Positions 7,994-17,428 of a stretch of DNA of 64,000 nt are shown here, in pieces. A program made the position numbers and the translations under genes. Every line of letters begins with the position of its first letter. Position 1 is the stretch's first letter. The stretch spans positions 78,228 to 142,227 of the forward strand of contig JAUXUN010000070.1 of assembly GCA_030680855.1 (NCBI GenBank), given 5' to 3'. This DNA comes from Aestuariivirga sp. (lineage in GTDB: Bacteria; Pseudomonadota; Alphaproteobacteria; Rhizobiales; Aestuariivirgaceae). The notes beneath the pieces are model-generated. The model did not search any database. It saw only the letters and a list, made by a program, of their open reading frames with translations, and had not been told where the DNA came from.

Positions 7994-10306
7994 ATGACGG
8001 CCAAGCCGACCAATAGTGTTGAAGCCAGTATTTCTGCGCGCGCCCTGGCGGGCAGTGAACCCGCATACTTCAAGGGCCTGAATCCGGAGCAGCGCGACGC
8101 GGTCGAATCAACCGAGGGCCCCCTGCTCGTGCTGGCCGGCGCCGGCACCGGAAAAACCCGCGTGTTGACGACAAGGCTGGCCCATATCCTGGCCACCAAC
8201 AAGGCCTGGCCCAACCAGATGCTGGCGGTGACCTTCACCAACAAGGCGGCGCGCGAAATGAAGGAGCGCATCGGCCACCTCATCGGCGGCGTGGTGGAAG
8301 GCATGACCTGGCTTGGCACCTTCCATTCCATCGGCGTCAAGATCCTGCGCAATCATGCGGAACTGGCCGGGCTGAAATCCGGCTTTTCCATTCTCGATAC
8401 GGATGACCAGATCAGGCTTCTCAAGCAGCTTCTCTCCGCCCACGATATTGACGAGAAGCGCTGGCCCGCCCGCCAGCTTGCCCATCTCATTGACGGCTGG
8501 AAAAACCGCGGCCTTGTTCCGGAGAAAGTTCCAGCCGGTGAAGCCCACGGTTTTGCCAATGGCATGGGTGGCAAGCTCTATGCCGAGTACCAGGCGCGCC
8601 TGAAGGTTGTGAACGCCGCTGATTTTGGTGATCTGCTTCTGGAAGTGCTTCGCATCTTCCAGTCCCATCCCGATGTTCTGAAAACCTACCAGACCCGCTT
8701 CAAATACATGCTGGTCGATGAATACCAGGACACCAACGTGGCGCAGTACCTCTGGCTGCGGCTTCTCGCCCAGGGCCATAAGAACATCTGCTGTGTGGGC
8801 GACGATGACCAGTCGATCTACGGCTGGCGCGGCGCCGAGGTCGATAACATCCTGCGCTTCGAAAAGGATTTTCCCGGCGCCAAAATCATCAAGCTGGAAC
8901 GCAACTACCGCTCCACTCCGCATATCCTTGGCGCGGCCTCGGGCCTTATCGCCAAGAATGAAAGTAGGCTAGGCAAGACACTCCGCACCGACAAGAACGA
9001 TGGCGACCCGGTCATCGTGCGCAGCCATTGGGATGGCGATGAGGAGGCCCGCGCCATCGGTGACGACATCGAAAGCCTGCAGCGCAAGAAGGAAATGCTT
9101 AACGACATGGCCATCCTGGTGCGCGCCTCGTTCCAGATGCGCGCCTTTGAAGACCGCTTCATTACCTTGGGCCTGCCCTACCGTGTGATCGGCGGCCCCC
9201 GCTTCTATGAGCGCGCCGAGATCAGGGATGCGCTCGCTTATCTGAAAGTCACGGCCTCACCCGACAATGATCTCGCCTTCGAACGCATCGTGAATGTGCC
9301 CAAGCGCGGCATTGGCGATACCTCGATCAAGCGCATGTTTGAATTTGCCCGGGCCCGTGGCCTGTCGCTGTATCGCGCCGCCGAGGAACTGACGCTCACC
9401 GATGAACTGCCCAACAAAACCCGCACCGCGCTCCGCCTGCTCATCGAAAGTTTCGGCCGCTGGCGCCAGGCCCTGCAGGGCCTGCCCCATATGGACCTCG
9501 CCGAAATGATTTTGGATGAATCGGGCTACACCGAAATGTGGCAGAATGATAAAAGCCCGGAAGCCGAGGGCCGGCTCGAAAACCTGAAAGAGCTGGTGCG
9601 CTCCATGGGCGAATTCGAGAACATGGCTGGCTTCCTCGAGCATATCGCCCTGGTGATGGACCGCGATAGCAATGATGCGGATGACAAGGTCAGCATCATG
9701 ACCCTCCATTCCGCCAAGGGCCTCGAATTCGGCACGGTATTCCTGCCCGGCTGGGAGGAAGGATTGTTTCCGCACAAGCGGGCGCTGGAAGAAAAAGGCA
9801 CACCCGGCCTGGAAGAGGAACGCCGCCTCGCCTATGTCGGAATCACCCGCGCCAAGCGCCGCGCCACTATTTCCTTCGCCCAGAACCGCCGCGTCCATGC
9901 CATGTGGCAGAACGCCTTGCCTTCACGCTTTGTCGATGAATTGCCGGAAGCCTTCATCGAAATCGCCCCCATGAGCAACAGCTTCGGCGGCCACAGCCTC
10001 GGCGGCTATGGCGCCAGCCGCTTCGATGAAGTCAAACCCTTCACCAACACCTATGCCACGCCCGGCTGGCAGCGCGCCCAGGAACGCTGGAGCAAGGGCG
10101 AAGGCCTGCGCTCAACCCCCAAATTCATCGAAGGCGAAATGGTCACCCACGGCGAAGAAAACCCGGCGCTGACCAAGGGCACCCGTATTTTCCACCAGAA
10201 ATTCGGCTACGGCCGCATCACCTCCGTCGACGGCAACAAGCTCACAATCGACTTCGAAAGAGCCGGCGAAAAACGCGTGCTCGATAGTTTTGTGACGGCG
10301 GCCTGA
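7994..10306 (+). CDS. UvrD/PcrA-type ATP-dependent DNA helicase
   Basis: A superfamily 1A 3'-5' helicase of 770 residues, used in nucleotide excision and mismatch repair. Motif I is GAGTGKT (about residues 49-55), Ia AVTFTNKAAREM, II VDEYQDTN, III GDDDQSIYGWRGAE, IV LERNYRST, V MTLHSAKGLEF and VI YVGITRAKRR. The Gln motif LNPEQRDAV precedes motif I. The C-terminus (KFGYGRITSVDGNKLTIDFE) matches the Tudor-like tail of PcrA/UvrD that binds RNA polymerase. It is flanked by unrelated genes and seems monocistronic. Confidence 0.95.
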   Translation: MTAKPTNSVEASISARALAGSEPAYFKGLNPEQRDAVESTEGPLLVLAGAGTGKTRVLTTRLAHILATNKAWPNQMLAVTFTNKAAREMKERIGHLIGGVVEGMTWLGTFHSIGVKILRNHAELAGLKSGFSILDTDDQIRLLKQLLSAHDIDEKRWPARQLAHLIDGWKNRGLVPEKVPAGEAHGFANGMGGKLYAEYQARLKVVNAADFGDLLLEVLRIFQSHPDVLKTYQTRFKYMLVDEYQDTNVAQYLWLRLLAQGHKNICCVGDDDQSIYGWRGAEVDNILRFEKDFPGAKIIKLERNYRSTPHILGAASGLIAKNESRLGKTLRTDKNDGDPVIVRSHWDGDEEARAIGDDIESLQRKKEMLNDMAILVRASFQMRAFEDRFITLGLPYRVIGGPRFYERAEIRDALAYLKVTASPDNDLAFERIVNVPKRGIGDTSIKRMFEFARARGLSLYRAAEELTLTDELPNKTRTALRLLIESFGRWRQALQGLPHMDLAEMILDESGYTEMWQNDKSPEAEGRLENLKELVRSMGEFENMAGFLEHIALVMDRDSNDADDKVSIMTLHSAKGLEFGTVFLPGWEEGLFPHKRALEEKGTPGLEEERRLAYVGITRAKRRATISFAQNRRVHAMWQNALPSRFVDELPEAFIEIAPMSNSFGGHSLGGYGASRFDEVKPFTNTYATPGWQRAQERWSKGEGLRSTPKFIEGEMVTHGEENPALTKGTRIFHQKFGYGRITSVDGNKLTIDFERAGEKRVLDSFVTAA

Positions 10307-10382
10307 GGTGCCGGATAGCTTAATCCTGCCTTAAGGAAACCTGCCTAAGCCTTCCCTTTGGCGTAATGGAAGGCAGCATTTT

Positions 10383-12638
10383 ATGCAAATTGCGACGGAA
10401 GCCGGGCCGGCAGCTCGTGCCAGCACCGAGACCCTGAACCGGGCCGCGCCCGCCGTCTTCACCATGGCCATATTCACCTCGGCCTTTCTGCTTTTCGCCA
10501 TCCAGCCCATGTTCACCAAAATGATCCTGCCGCAACTCGGCGGCTCTCCCGGCGTTTGGTCCGTGGCCATGGTGTTCTTTCAAGCCGTGCTGCTCCTAGG
10601 CTATCTCTATGCGCACCTCTCAACCCGCTACCTGCCGCCACGCACCGCCGTATATGTGCATCTGGGCCTCCTCCTCGTAACCTTCATCGCCCTGCCGATC
10701 TCCATTGCCTCGGGCCTTGGAAAACCCCCGGCGGAAGGCCAGGCCTTCTGGTTGATCGGCGTGTTCACGTTTTCCGTTGGCTTGCCCTTTTTTGCGGTGG
10801 CCGGAAACGGCCCGCTCCTGCAGGCATGGTTGGCCCGCACCCGGCACAAGGACGCCGGCAATCCCTACTTTCTTTACGCCGCCTCAAACCTCGGATCCTT
10901 TGCGGCGCTCCTGCTCTATCCCCTGATCTTTGAAACCACCCTGCGCCTGCCGCAGCAATCCCTCGGCTGGTCAATCGGTTTTGTGGCACTTGCCCTGATG
11001 ATCGCAGCCTCGGGTTATGTCTTGCAGCTGACAATGGCCGAGCCAAAATTGGGCGTGATACAATCCCGAAACATCGCGGGACCGACGAAACGCCGGGTTG
11101 GCGAATATATCTGGCTCTCATTCATCCCGTCGGCCCTGCTGGTGGCGGTCACCGCCCACATCTCCACCGACATCGCACCCACACCATTCCTCTGGGTGAT
11201 CCCGCTGGCATTATACTTGCTGACCTTTGTGCTGATCTTCCGGGATCAGGCGCTTATTCCGGCAAAATTTGTTGTCCATCTCGTTCCAGCTCTGGCAGGG
11301 CTGGTCGTCTTATCCAAAGTCGCCCAATTCAACCTCATTCTGACTTGCACGATACACCTCGGATTCTTTTTTGTTGCGGCCCTGATGTGCCACCAGCGGC
11401 TTTATGACCGGCGCCCTCCAGCCCAACAACTCACGCAATTCTATTTGTGGATGTCCTTTGGCGGCGTTCTGGGCGGCATTTTCTCCGGCCTGATCGCGCC
11501 ACAAATTTTTGATCGCATTCTCGAGTATCCTATTCTGATAGGCCTTTTAATGCTGGCCCATCCTGCCGTGCGTCGCGCCTCGCGCGCCGAATTCATAAGG
11601 GAAGTTTTGCCAGTCATTGGCCTGGGGCTCGTGGTGGCAGCTGGCATCTACGTTTTCCGCGAGAATGAATTTATCAGTTCCAACTCCTACCACAAATACC
11701 TTGTAGGCGTGATGAGCGTCGTGATCATTGGACTCTATATTCATCAACTGACAAGGGTGGCATTCATTGTTGCCGCGCTTCTGGCCTTGGAGATGTCACC
11801 TGTCGATATTCTGAATACAACCTACGAACGTTCATTTTTTGGCGTGAACAAAGTGTTCCTGCAGAACAGCGGGCAGTTCCGTGCGCTGGCGCACGGGACA
11901 ACTCTGCACGGCGCCATCAGGATCAAGAATCCCGACGGTTCCGATTACACTGGCCCCATTACGCCGCTTACTTATTATCATCCCAAAGGTGTGCTTGCGC
12001 AAACGCTGCAGTTGCTGCCGCCCCAGATCAACGGCCGCGAAGTCGCCGTCGTGGGCCTCGGCACCGGCGCCCATTCCTGCAATGGCCTGACCCGCGACCG
12101 CTGGACCTATTACGAGATTGATCCAGTTGTTATCAAGATCGCCAAAGATCCGGAGCAATTTGGCTTTCTGTCGAACTGCGCCCCGGCAGCCAAAATCATT
12201 CTGGGTGACGCGCGCCTCACCCTTGCCGAACAGTCACCTTCAGCTTTCGACTATCTGCTCATAGATGCTTTCTCGTCAGATACGATTCCAATTCACCTGC
12301 TGACCCGTGAGGCAATTGCGCTTTACATGTCGCGCCTCAAGGGCGATGGACTTTTGGTAATCCACATATCAAATCGCCACATGGAACTGCAAAGCGTTGT
12401 ATCCGCGCTGGCTCACAATGCCGGCGTCGCCGTAAAAACACGGACCCAGACTACCAAGCCTGGGTCTCTTGGAGACCCGGTGCCGTCTGCAGTCGCAATA
12501 TTTGCACGCCAGCCGGAAACCCTTGCCAGATACACCGAAGAGCTTGGTTGGAAACAGCCGCCAAACAATAATGTAGCGGTCTGGACAGACGACTATTCAA
12601 ACATCCTGGGTGCCATCTGGCGGAAGTATGTGAACTGA
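10383..12638 (+). CDS. Membrane-anchored spermidine-synthase-like protein
   Basis: A 751-residue fusion. Residues 1 to about 450 carry many hydrophobic segments (AIFTSAFLLFAIQPMFTKMI is the first), and the rest is a cytosolic spermidine-synthase fold. That domain has the Rossmann motif VVGLGTGAHSC near residue 556, an acidic cofactor loop YYEIDP, and DYLLIDAFSSDTIPIHLLT. Polyamine synthase relatives use decarboxylated S-adenosylmethionine; whether this one is a polyamine enzyme or another transferase is not clear. Codon use resembles its neighbours, though some stretches are AT-richer. Upstream 10307-10382 holds only the leader. Confidence 0.8.
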   Translation: MQIATEAGPAARASTETLNRAAPAVFTMAIFTSAFLLFAIQPMFTKMILPQLGGSPGVWSVAMVFFQAVLLLGYLYAHLSTRYLPPRTAVYVHLGLLLVTFIALPISIASGLGKPPAEGQAFWLIGVFTFSVGLPFFAVAGNGPLLQAWLARTRHKDAGNPYFLYAASNLGSFAALLLYPLIFETTLRLPQQSLGWSIGFVALALMIAASGYVLQLTMAEPKLGVIQSRNIAGPTKRRVGEYIWLSFIPSALLVAVTAHISTDIAPTPFLWVIPLALYLLTFVLIFRDQALIPAKFVVHLVPALAGLVVLSKVAQFNLILTCTIHLGFFFVAALMCHQRLYDRRPPAQQLTQFYLWMSFGGVLGGIFSGLIAPQIFDRILEYPILIGLLMLAHPAVRRASRAEFIREVLPVIGLGLVVAAGIYVFRENEFISSNSYHKYLVGVMSVVIIGLYIHQLTRVAFIVAALLALEMSPVDILNTTYERSFFGVNKVFLQNSGQFRALAHGTTLHGAIRIKNPDGSDYTGPITPLTYYHPKGVLAQTLQLLPPQINGREVAVVGLGTGAHSCNGLTRDRWTYYEIDPVVIKIAKDPEQFGFLSNCAPAAKIILGDARLTLAEQSPSAFDYLLIDAFSSDTIPIHLLTREAIALYMSRLKGDGLLVIHISNRHMELQSVVSALAHNAGVAVKTRTQTTKPGSLGDPVPSAVAIFARQPETLARYTEELGWKQPPNNNVAVWTDDYSNILGAIWRKYVN

Positions 12639-12645
12639 AGCCGGT

Positions 12646-13122
12646 TCACGCAGAGGCCGGCACGAATTTCAGCGCCAGCCCGTTCATGCAATAGCGCAGG
12701 CCCGTGGGCGGCGGGCCGTCATCGAAGACATGTCCCAGATGCCCGCCGCAGCGGCGGCAATGGACTTCGGTGCGTGTGGTGAAAAAGGTGTTGTCTTCCT
12801 TCTTGCCAACCGCGTCCGGCAAGACGTCATAAAAGCTCGGCCAGCCCGTGCCGCTGTCATACTTCGTGTCCGATGAATAGAGCGGCAGGTCGCACCCCGC
12901 GCAGGTGAAGGTGCCCTGGCGGTGCTCGTCGAGAAGCGGGCTGCTGTTGGGCGGCTCGGTGTTCTCCTCGCGCAGCACCGCAAATTGCGCGGGCGCAAGC
13001 AAAGCCTTCCACTCGGCCTCGGTCTTTGTGATTTCAAAATCCCCCGCAAAGCCCGCACGGCTCCCGGTAGCCAGGCCGATGGCGGAAAATCCTGCATATT
13101 TCAAAATGCTGCGTCGATCCAT
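12646..13122 (-). CDS. msrB: Peptide-methionine (R)-S-oxide reductase, Tat-exported
   Basis: Reduces the R form of methionine sulfoxide in proteins. The 158-residue protein opens with a twin-arginine signal (DRRSILKYAGFSAIGLATG), so it should be folded in the cytosol and act in the periplasm. Zinc ligands are visible as CAGC and CRRC, the core as GTGWPSFYDVL, and the catalytic cysteine in RYCMN near the C-terminus. A GAGGATG ribosome-binding site precedes the ATG. Export sets it apart from the usual cytosolic MsrB; its electron donor is not encoded nearby. Confidence 0.9.
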   Translation of the reverse strand: MDRRSILKYAGFSAIGLATGSRAGFAGDFEITKTEAEWKALLAPAQFAVLREENTEPPNSSPLLDEHRQGTFTCAGCDLPLYSSDTKYDSGTGWPSFYDVLPDAVGKKEDNTFFTTRTEVHCRRCGGHLGHVFDDGPPPTGLRYCMNGLALKFVPASA

Positions 13123-13168
13123 AACATCCTCACTTTACCATACCTACGGACCAAACCGGCAAAAAGTT

Positions 13169-14599
13169 TCAGATCTCCACCGGCCCTTCTGCCACAGGCT
13201 GCGGCGCGGCGGGCTTTCCCCGGTTAATTACCGAGGACCCGGCATTCGCATCAAGCCGCGCAAATTGGAACACGGAAAGCATGGCAATTCCCGCGACGAT
13301 GAAAAACGCCATGGAAAAATCGTCGGCCGCAATGACCGCTTCACCGCGCCAGGCCTGCACCGCTTCCAGGACGAAAGCCGCCACGGCCACCCCGGCAGAC
13401 AGTGAAAACTGCTGGGCCACCGCATAAAATGTGGTGGCGTTGCTGGTGTCGGCGCGAACTATGTCCGAGTAGGTGAGCGCATTCATCGCCGTGAATTGCA
13501 ATGAACGGAGGAAGCCGCCGACTAGCAGCAACATCGAGATGAGCACAAAAGGCGTGACCGCCGAGAGCAAGCCATAGCTTGCCATCAAAAAGCACGACAC
13601 CACGCCATTGACGAGCAGCAATTGCCTGAAACCAAAGCGGCGGAGCAAGGCCGATGCGGAGAATTTCATTACTATGGCCCCCGCCGCCGCCCAGCAGCTC
13701 AACAGGCCGGATTGGAAGGCGCTGAGGCCGAAGCCAAGCTGGAACATCAGCGGCATGAGGAAAGGAATGGCGCCCACGCCGATGCGGTAGAAGCTTCCGC
13801 CCTCCACACCGGCGCGAAAGGTGGGAATGCGCAGAAGCTTCAGGTCCAGGATGGGATTTTTCGCCGTCGCCGCATGGCGCACATAAAGCCCCAGGCATAC
13901 GACGCCAGAAATGATGAGCAGCAATTGCCCATAGCCGGGCAGGAAGTCCCGGCCCACGATCGTAAAACCGAAAACCAGCGACGAGAGGCCGAGGGCGGAG
14001 AGCAGGAAGCCGCGGACATCCAGGGGCAGCACCGGCTCAGGCGGCATCTCCGGCAAATAGCGGGTCGCCACAGCGAGGCCCAGGAGCCCGATGGGAATAT
14101 TCATCCAGAAGATCCAGCGCCAGTCAAAATAGGTGGTGATGAACCCGCCGATGGGTGGCCCCACCAAGGGGCCGATGAGGGCTGGAATTGTAAGCCAGGC
14201 CAAGGCGTCCACCAGTTGTGATTTTGGAACCCCGCGGAGAATGATAAGGCGGCCCACAGGCACCATCATGGCGCCGCCCAGCCCCTGCAGCGCACGCGCC
14301 GCAATCAACCAGCCCAGCGATTGGGAATAGCCGCAGGCAATCGAGCCCAGCATGAACACCGCAATGGCCGCGCGAAATATGTGCTTTGCGCCGAAGCGGT
14401 CGGCGCACCAGCCGCTGATCGGGATGAATACCGTGAGGCTGAGGAGATAGGTGGTGAAAGCCAGCTTCAGCACGATGGGATCGGTGCCAAGGTCTGCGGC
14501 AATGGCCGGCAGCGATGTGGCAATCACCGTCGAATCCATGTTTTCCATGAACAGGGCGGAAGCTACAATGAGCGGAAGCAGGCGGGCTGGGGAGACCAT
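13169..14599 (-). CDS. MFS drug:H+ antiporter, DHA2/EmrB-like
   Basis: A 476-residue multi-spanning transporter likely to export drugs or other toxic compounds in exchange for protons. Helix 1 carries the DHA2-type FMENMDSTVIATSLPAIAADL motif; motif A is GWCADRFGAKH, and antiporter motif C appears as GPLVGPPIGGF. There is no adjacent periplasmic adaptor or TetR-type repressor, so it probably works alone in the inner membrane. The 190 bp between this gene and the ABC gene at 14790 are a divergent promoter region with no gene. Confidence 0.88.
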   Translation of the reverse strand: MVSPARLLPLIVASALFMENMDSTVIATSLPAIAADLGTDPIVLKLAFTTYLLSLTVFIPISGWCADRFGAKHIFRAAIAVFMLGSIACGYSQSLGWLIAARALQGLGGAMMVPVGRLIILRGVPKSQLVDALAWLTIPALIGPLVGPPIGGFITTYFDWRWIFWMNIPIGLLGLAVATRYLPEMPPEPVLPLDVRGFLLSALGLSSLVFGFTIVGRDFLPGYGQLLLIISGVVCLGLYVRHAATAKNPILDLKLLRIPTFRAGVEGGSFYRIGVGAIPFLMPLMFQLGFGLSAFQSGLLSCWAAAGAIVMKFSASALLRRFGFRQLLLVNGVVSCFLMASYGLLSAVTPFVLISMLLLVGGFLRSLQFTAMNALTYSDIVRADTSNATTFYAVAQQFSLSAGVAVAAFVLEAVQAWRGEAVIAADDFSMAFFIVAGIAMLSVFQFARLDANAGSSVINRGKPAAPQPVAEGPVEI

Positions 14600-14789
14600 T
14601 TCAATGCCCGGCAGAATGCCAAACTATTCCATCTCACGCAATGCGGCGCCCCGCCAAAAAGCTCATGCTTTAATGCTCCAACCCCATGCAACCACCTCAT
14701 AAGGCTAAGGTTTTTCCATTGCAAACAATGCCCTAGGGCTCTTGCCCCGGCCTTTGACCCCCGCGCGGTGAAGGCGCTATAAGGCGCCC

Positions 14790-16664
14790 ATGATAACTAG
14801 ATTTTTTACCTGGCTCGAAAACTACGTCGATTCCTTTCCCATGCAGCAGGCTGAAAAGCCCGCGCCAACGCTGTTTGCCTTTGCCTTTCACTATACCAAA
14901 CCTTTCCTGCCGCTGCTGATCGCCTCAATTCTCTTTTCAACGGTGATTGCCCTGATCGAGGTTTACCTCTTTGCCTTCATCGGCGATCTGGTTGACCTGC
15001 TCGGGGCGGCGGACCGCGCCACCTTCTGGGAGGTGAACGCCACCAAACTGATTCTGATGGGCGCGCTGGTCCTGCTGGCGCTGCCCATCCTCAATTTCAT
15101 TTCCGAGGCCATTTCCCACCAGGGCCTGCGCGGCGCCTTCGCCATGCGCATCCGCTGGCTGGCGCACCGTTATGTGCTGCGCCAGAGCATGGACTTCTTC
15201 CACAATGATTATTCCGGCCGTGTTGCCACCAAGGTGATGCAAGCCGCACTTGGCGTGCGCGATGCGGTGATGAAGATCACCGAGGTCGTGGTCTATGTCA
15301 CCGTCTATTTTGTCGGCGCGCTCGTTCTCGTGGCCACCAGCGATTACTGGCTGATGGTGCCGCTTCTCGTCTGGCTCTGCGGCTATGCGCTGGCCTGCTG
15401 GTACTTCGTGCCACGCCTCGGCAAATTGTCAGAAGCCCAGGCTGAACTGCGCTCCCTCGTCGTGGGCCGGGTGGTCGACAGCTACACCAACATTTCGACG
15501 GTCAAGCTATTCGCCCACGCGGAACGCGAAGATTTCTATGCCCGCGAAGGCATGGGCTGGATGCTGGAAAGCGTCAACCGGTCCATGCGCATGTCCACCT
15601 TCATGACCTCAACGCTCAGCCTGCTCAGCGGCATTCTCATTTTCATGATGTCCGGCATCTCCATCTGGCTCTGGCATACGGGCGCCATCACCACCGGTGC
15701 AATTGCCTTCTCCATCGGCCTGACGCTGCGCCTCAAGGCCATGTCGCAATGGATCATCTGGGAAGTGGCCGGCCTGTTTGAAGATATCGGTGTCATCCAG
15801 GACAGCATCGAAACAGTTGCTCGCGACCGCCAGGTAACCGATATTCCGGATGCCAAGCCGCTTGTCGTCAGCAAGGGCGAGATCGTCTTTGACAAGGTGC
15901 GCTTCAATTATGGCAAGGAACAGGTTGAGGGCCGGCCTGATATTGTCGATGGCTTCTCGCTCACCGTCAGGGCCGGCGAAAAAGTGGGCCTTGTCGGCCG
16001 CTCGGGCGCGGGTAAATCCACCCTCGCCAATCTGCTGCTGCGCTTTTACGATCTCGAAAGCGGCGCCATCCGCATTGACGGCCAGGACATCTCGCAGGTG
16101 GCCCAGGAATCCCTGCGCTCAAAAATTGGCGTGGTGACCCAGGACACCTCCCTGCTCCACCGCTCGGTCATGGAGAACTTGCGCTACGGCATGCCCGATG
16201 CAACGCTGGCCGAGGTGGAAGCCGCGGCGCACAAAGCCCACGCCGATGAATTCATCGCCAATCTTGTCGACCCCAAGGGCCGCAAGGGTTACGACGCCCA
16301 TGTGGGTGAGCGCGGCGTGAAACTTTCCGGCGGCCAGCGCCAGCGCGTGGCCATTGCCCGCGTGCTGCTCAAGAACGCCCCCATCCTGGTTCTCGACGAA
16401 GCGACCAGCGCACTCGACTCGGAAGTCGAATCCGCCATTCAGGAAAATCTCTACACCCTGATGGAGGGCAAGACCGTAATTGCCGTCGCCCACCGGCTTT
16501 CAACCATTGCCGCCATGGACCGCCTGATCATCATGGACAAGGGCCGCATTGTGGAAGAAGGCACCCACAAGCAACTGCTCAAGCGCAACGGCCTCTATGC
16601 CAATCTGTGGAAACGCCAGTCCGGCGGCTTCCTGGTGGATGAAACCACGCTCGCCGCCGAGTAA
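14790..16664 (+). CDS. ABC exporter, fused permease and ATPase
   Basis: A 624-residue half-transporter expected to act as a homodimer. The transmembrane domain fills about residues 40-340, with a long N-terminal lead. The nucleotide-binding domain has Walker A GRSGAGKST (about 403-411), Q-loop VTQDTSLLHRS, signature LSGGQRQR (about 512), Walker B ILVLDEATSALD and switch VAHRLSTI. The closest pattern is the MsbA-like multidrug/lipid exporter group; the substrate is unknown. It ends about 70 bp before the OmpA-type gene. Confidence 0.92.
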   Translation: MITRFFTWLENYVDSFPMQQAEKPAPTLFAFAFHYTKPFLPLLIASILFSTVIALIEVYLFAFIGDLVDLLGAADRATFWEVNATKLILMGALVLLALPILNFISEAISHQGLRGAFAMRIRWLAHRYVLRQSMDFFHNDYSGRVATKVMQAALGVRDAVMKITEVVVYVTVYFVGALVLVATSDYWLMVPLLVWLCGYALACWYFVPRLGKLSEAQAELRSLVVGRVVDSYTNISTVKLFAHAEREDFYAREGMGWMLESVNRSMRMSTFMTSTLSLLSGILIFMMSGISIWLWHTGAITTGAIAFSIGLTLRLKAMSQWIIWEVAGLFEDIGVIQDSIETVARDRQVTDIPDAKPLVVSKGEIVFDKVRFNYGKEQVEGRPDIVDGFSLTVRAGEKVGLVGRSGAGKSTLANLLLRFYDLESGAIRIDGQDISQVAQESLRSKIGVVTQDTSLLHRSVMENLRYGMPDATLAEVEAAAHKAHADEFIANLVDPKGRKGYDAHVGERGVKLSGGQRQRVAIARVLLKNAPILVLDEATSALDSEVESAIQENLYTLMEGKTVIAVAHRLSTIAAMDRLIIMDKGRIVEEGTHKQLLKRNGLYANLWKRQSGGFLVDETTLAAE

Positions 16665-16733
16665 ACCTTTCATTAACCATAATCCGGCCACAACTGCCTT
16701 TTTAGACAGGCCCAGACAATTCCGGGGACATCA

Positions 16734-17393
16734 ATGAAACACGCCACCATCGCCTTGACCGCCGCATCCTTCCTGCTCGCCGCCTGCTCCACCGATCCCT
16801 ATACCGGCGAGAAGAAGGTTTCCAACACCGCCATTGGTGCTGGCACCGGCGCCCTCCTCGGCACCGCCGCGGGCGCTCTGCTGGGCTCGACCACCAATAT
16901 AAAGACCCGCAAGGCCATGCTGGTTGGCGCGGGGCTCGGCGCATTGGCCGGCGGTGGCGTGGGCCTCTACATGGACAACCAGGAATCAAAGCTGCGCGAG
17001 CGCCTCGAAGGCTCCGGCGTCTCAGTCACCCGCCATGGTGAAAACATCGTCCTCAACATGCCGTCCAACATAACTTTTGCCACCGATCAGTCGGATATCA
17101 AGCCGGCCTTCTATGACGTGCTGAATTCCGTCGCCATCGTGCTGCGCGAATTCAACCAGACCCTCGTGGATGTCAATGGCCACACGGACTCCGATGGCTC
17201 CGATGACTACAACGAGGAACTTTCGAGCCGCCGCGCCAACTCGGTCGCCCACTACCTTGTCTCCCAGCAACTCGACAGCCGGCGCTTCTCGGTCCAGGGC
17301 TTTGGTGAGAGCCAGCCCGTGGCCTCCAACGCCAGCGCCTCGGGCAAGGCCCAGAACCGCCGCGTCGAAATCCAGATTGTCCCGCTGACCTGA
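16734..17393 (+). CDS. OmpA-family lipoprotein with glycine zipper (YiaD-like)
   Basis: A 219-residue envelope protein. The signal peptide ends in the lipobox LLAAC-S, so it should be lipidated at Cys18. Residues 30-85 form a glycine-zipper pair (GAGTGALLGTAAGALLG and GAGLGALAGGGVGLYMD). The C-terminal OmpA domain (about 115-219) has the peptidoglycan-binding pattern NGHTDSDGSDDYNEELSSRR and RFSVQGFGESQPVASN. It likely tethers the outer membrane to the cell wall. The start follows a GGGGACATCA leader. Confidence 0.92.
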   Translation: MKHATIALTAASFLLAACSTDPYTGEKKVSNTAIGAGTGALLGTAAGALLGSTTNIKTRKAMLVGAGLGALAGGGVGLYMDNQESKLRERLEGSGVSVTRHGENIVLNMPSNITFATDQSDIKPAFYDVLNSVAIVLREFNQTLVDVNGHTDSDGSDDYNEELSSRRANSVAHYLVSQQLDSRRFSVQGFGESQPVASNASASGKAQNRRVEIQIVPLT

Positions 17394-17428
17394 TGGACGC
17401 GTATCCTGCGGGAAGCTAAAGCCCCCGC

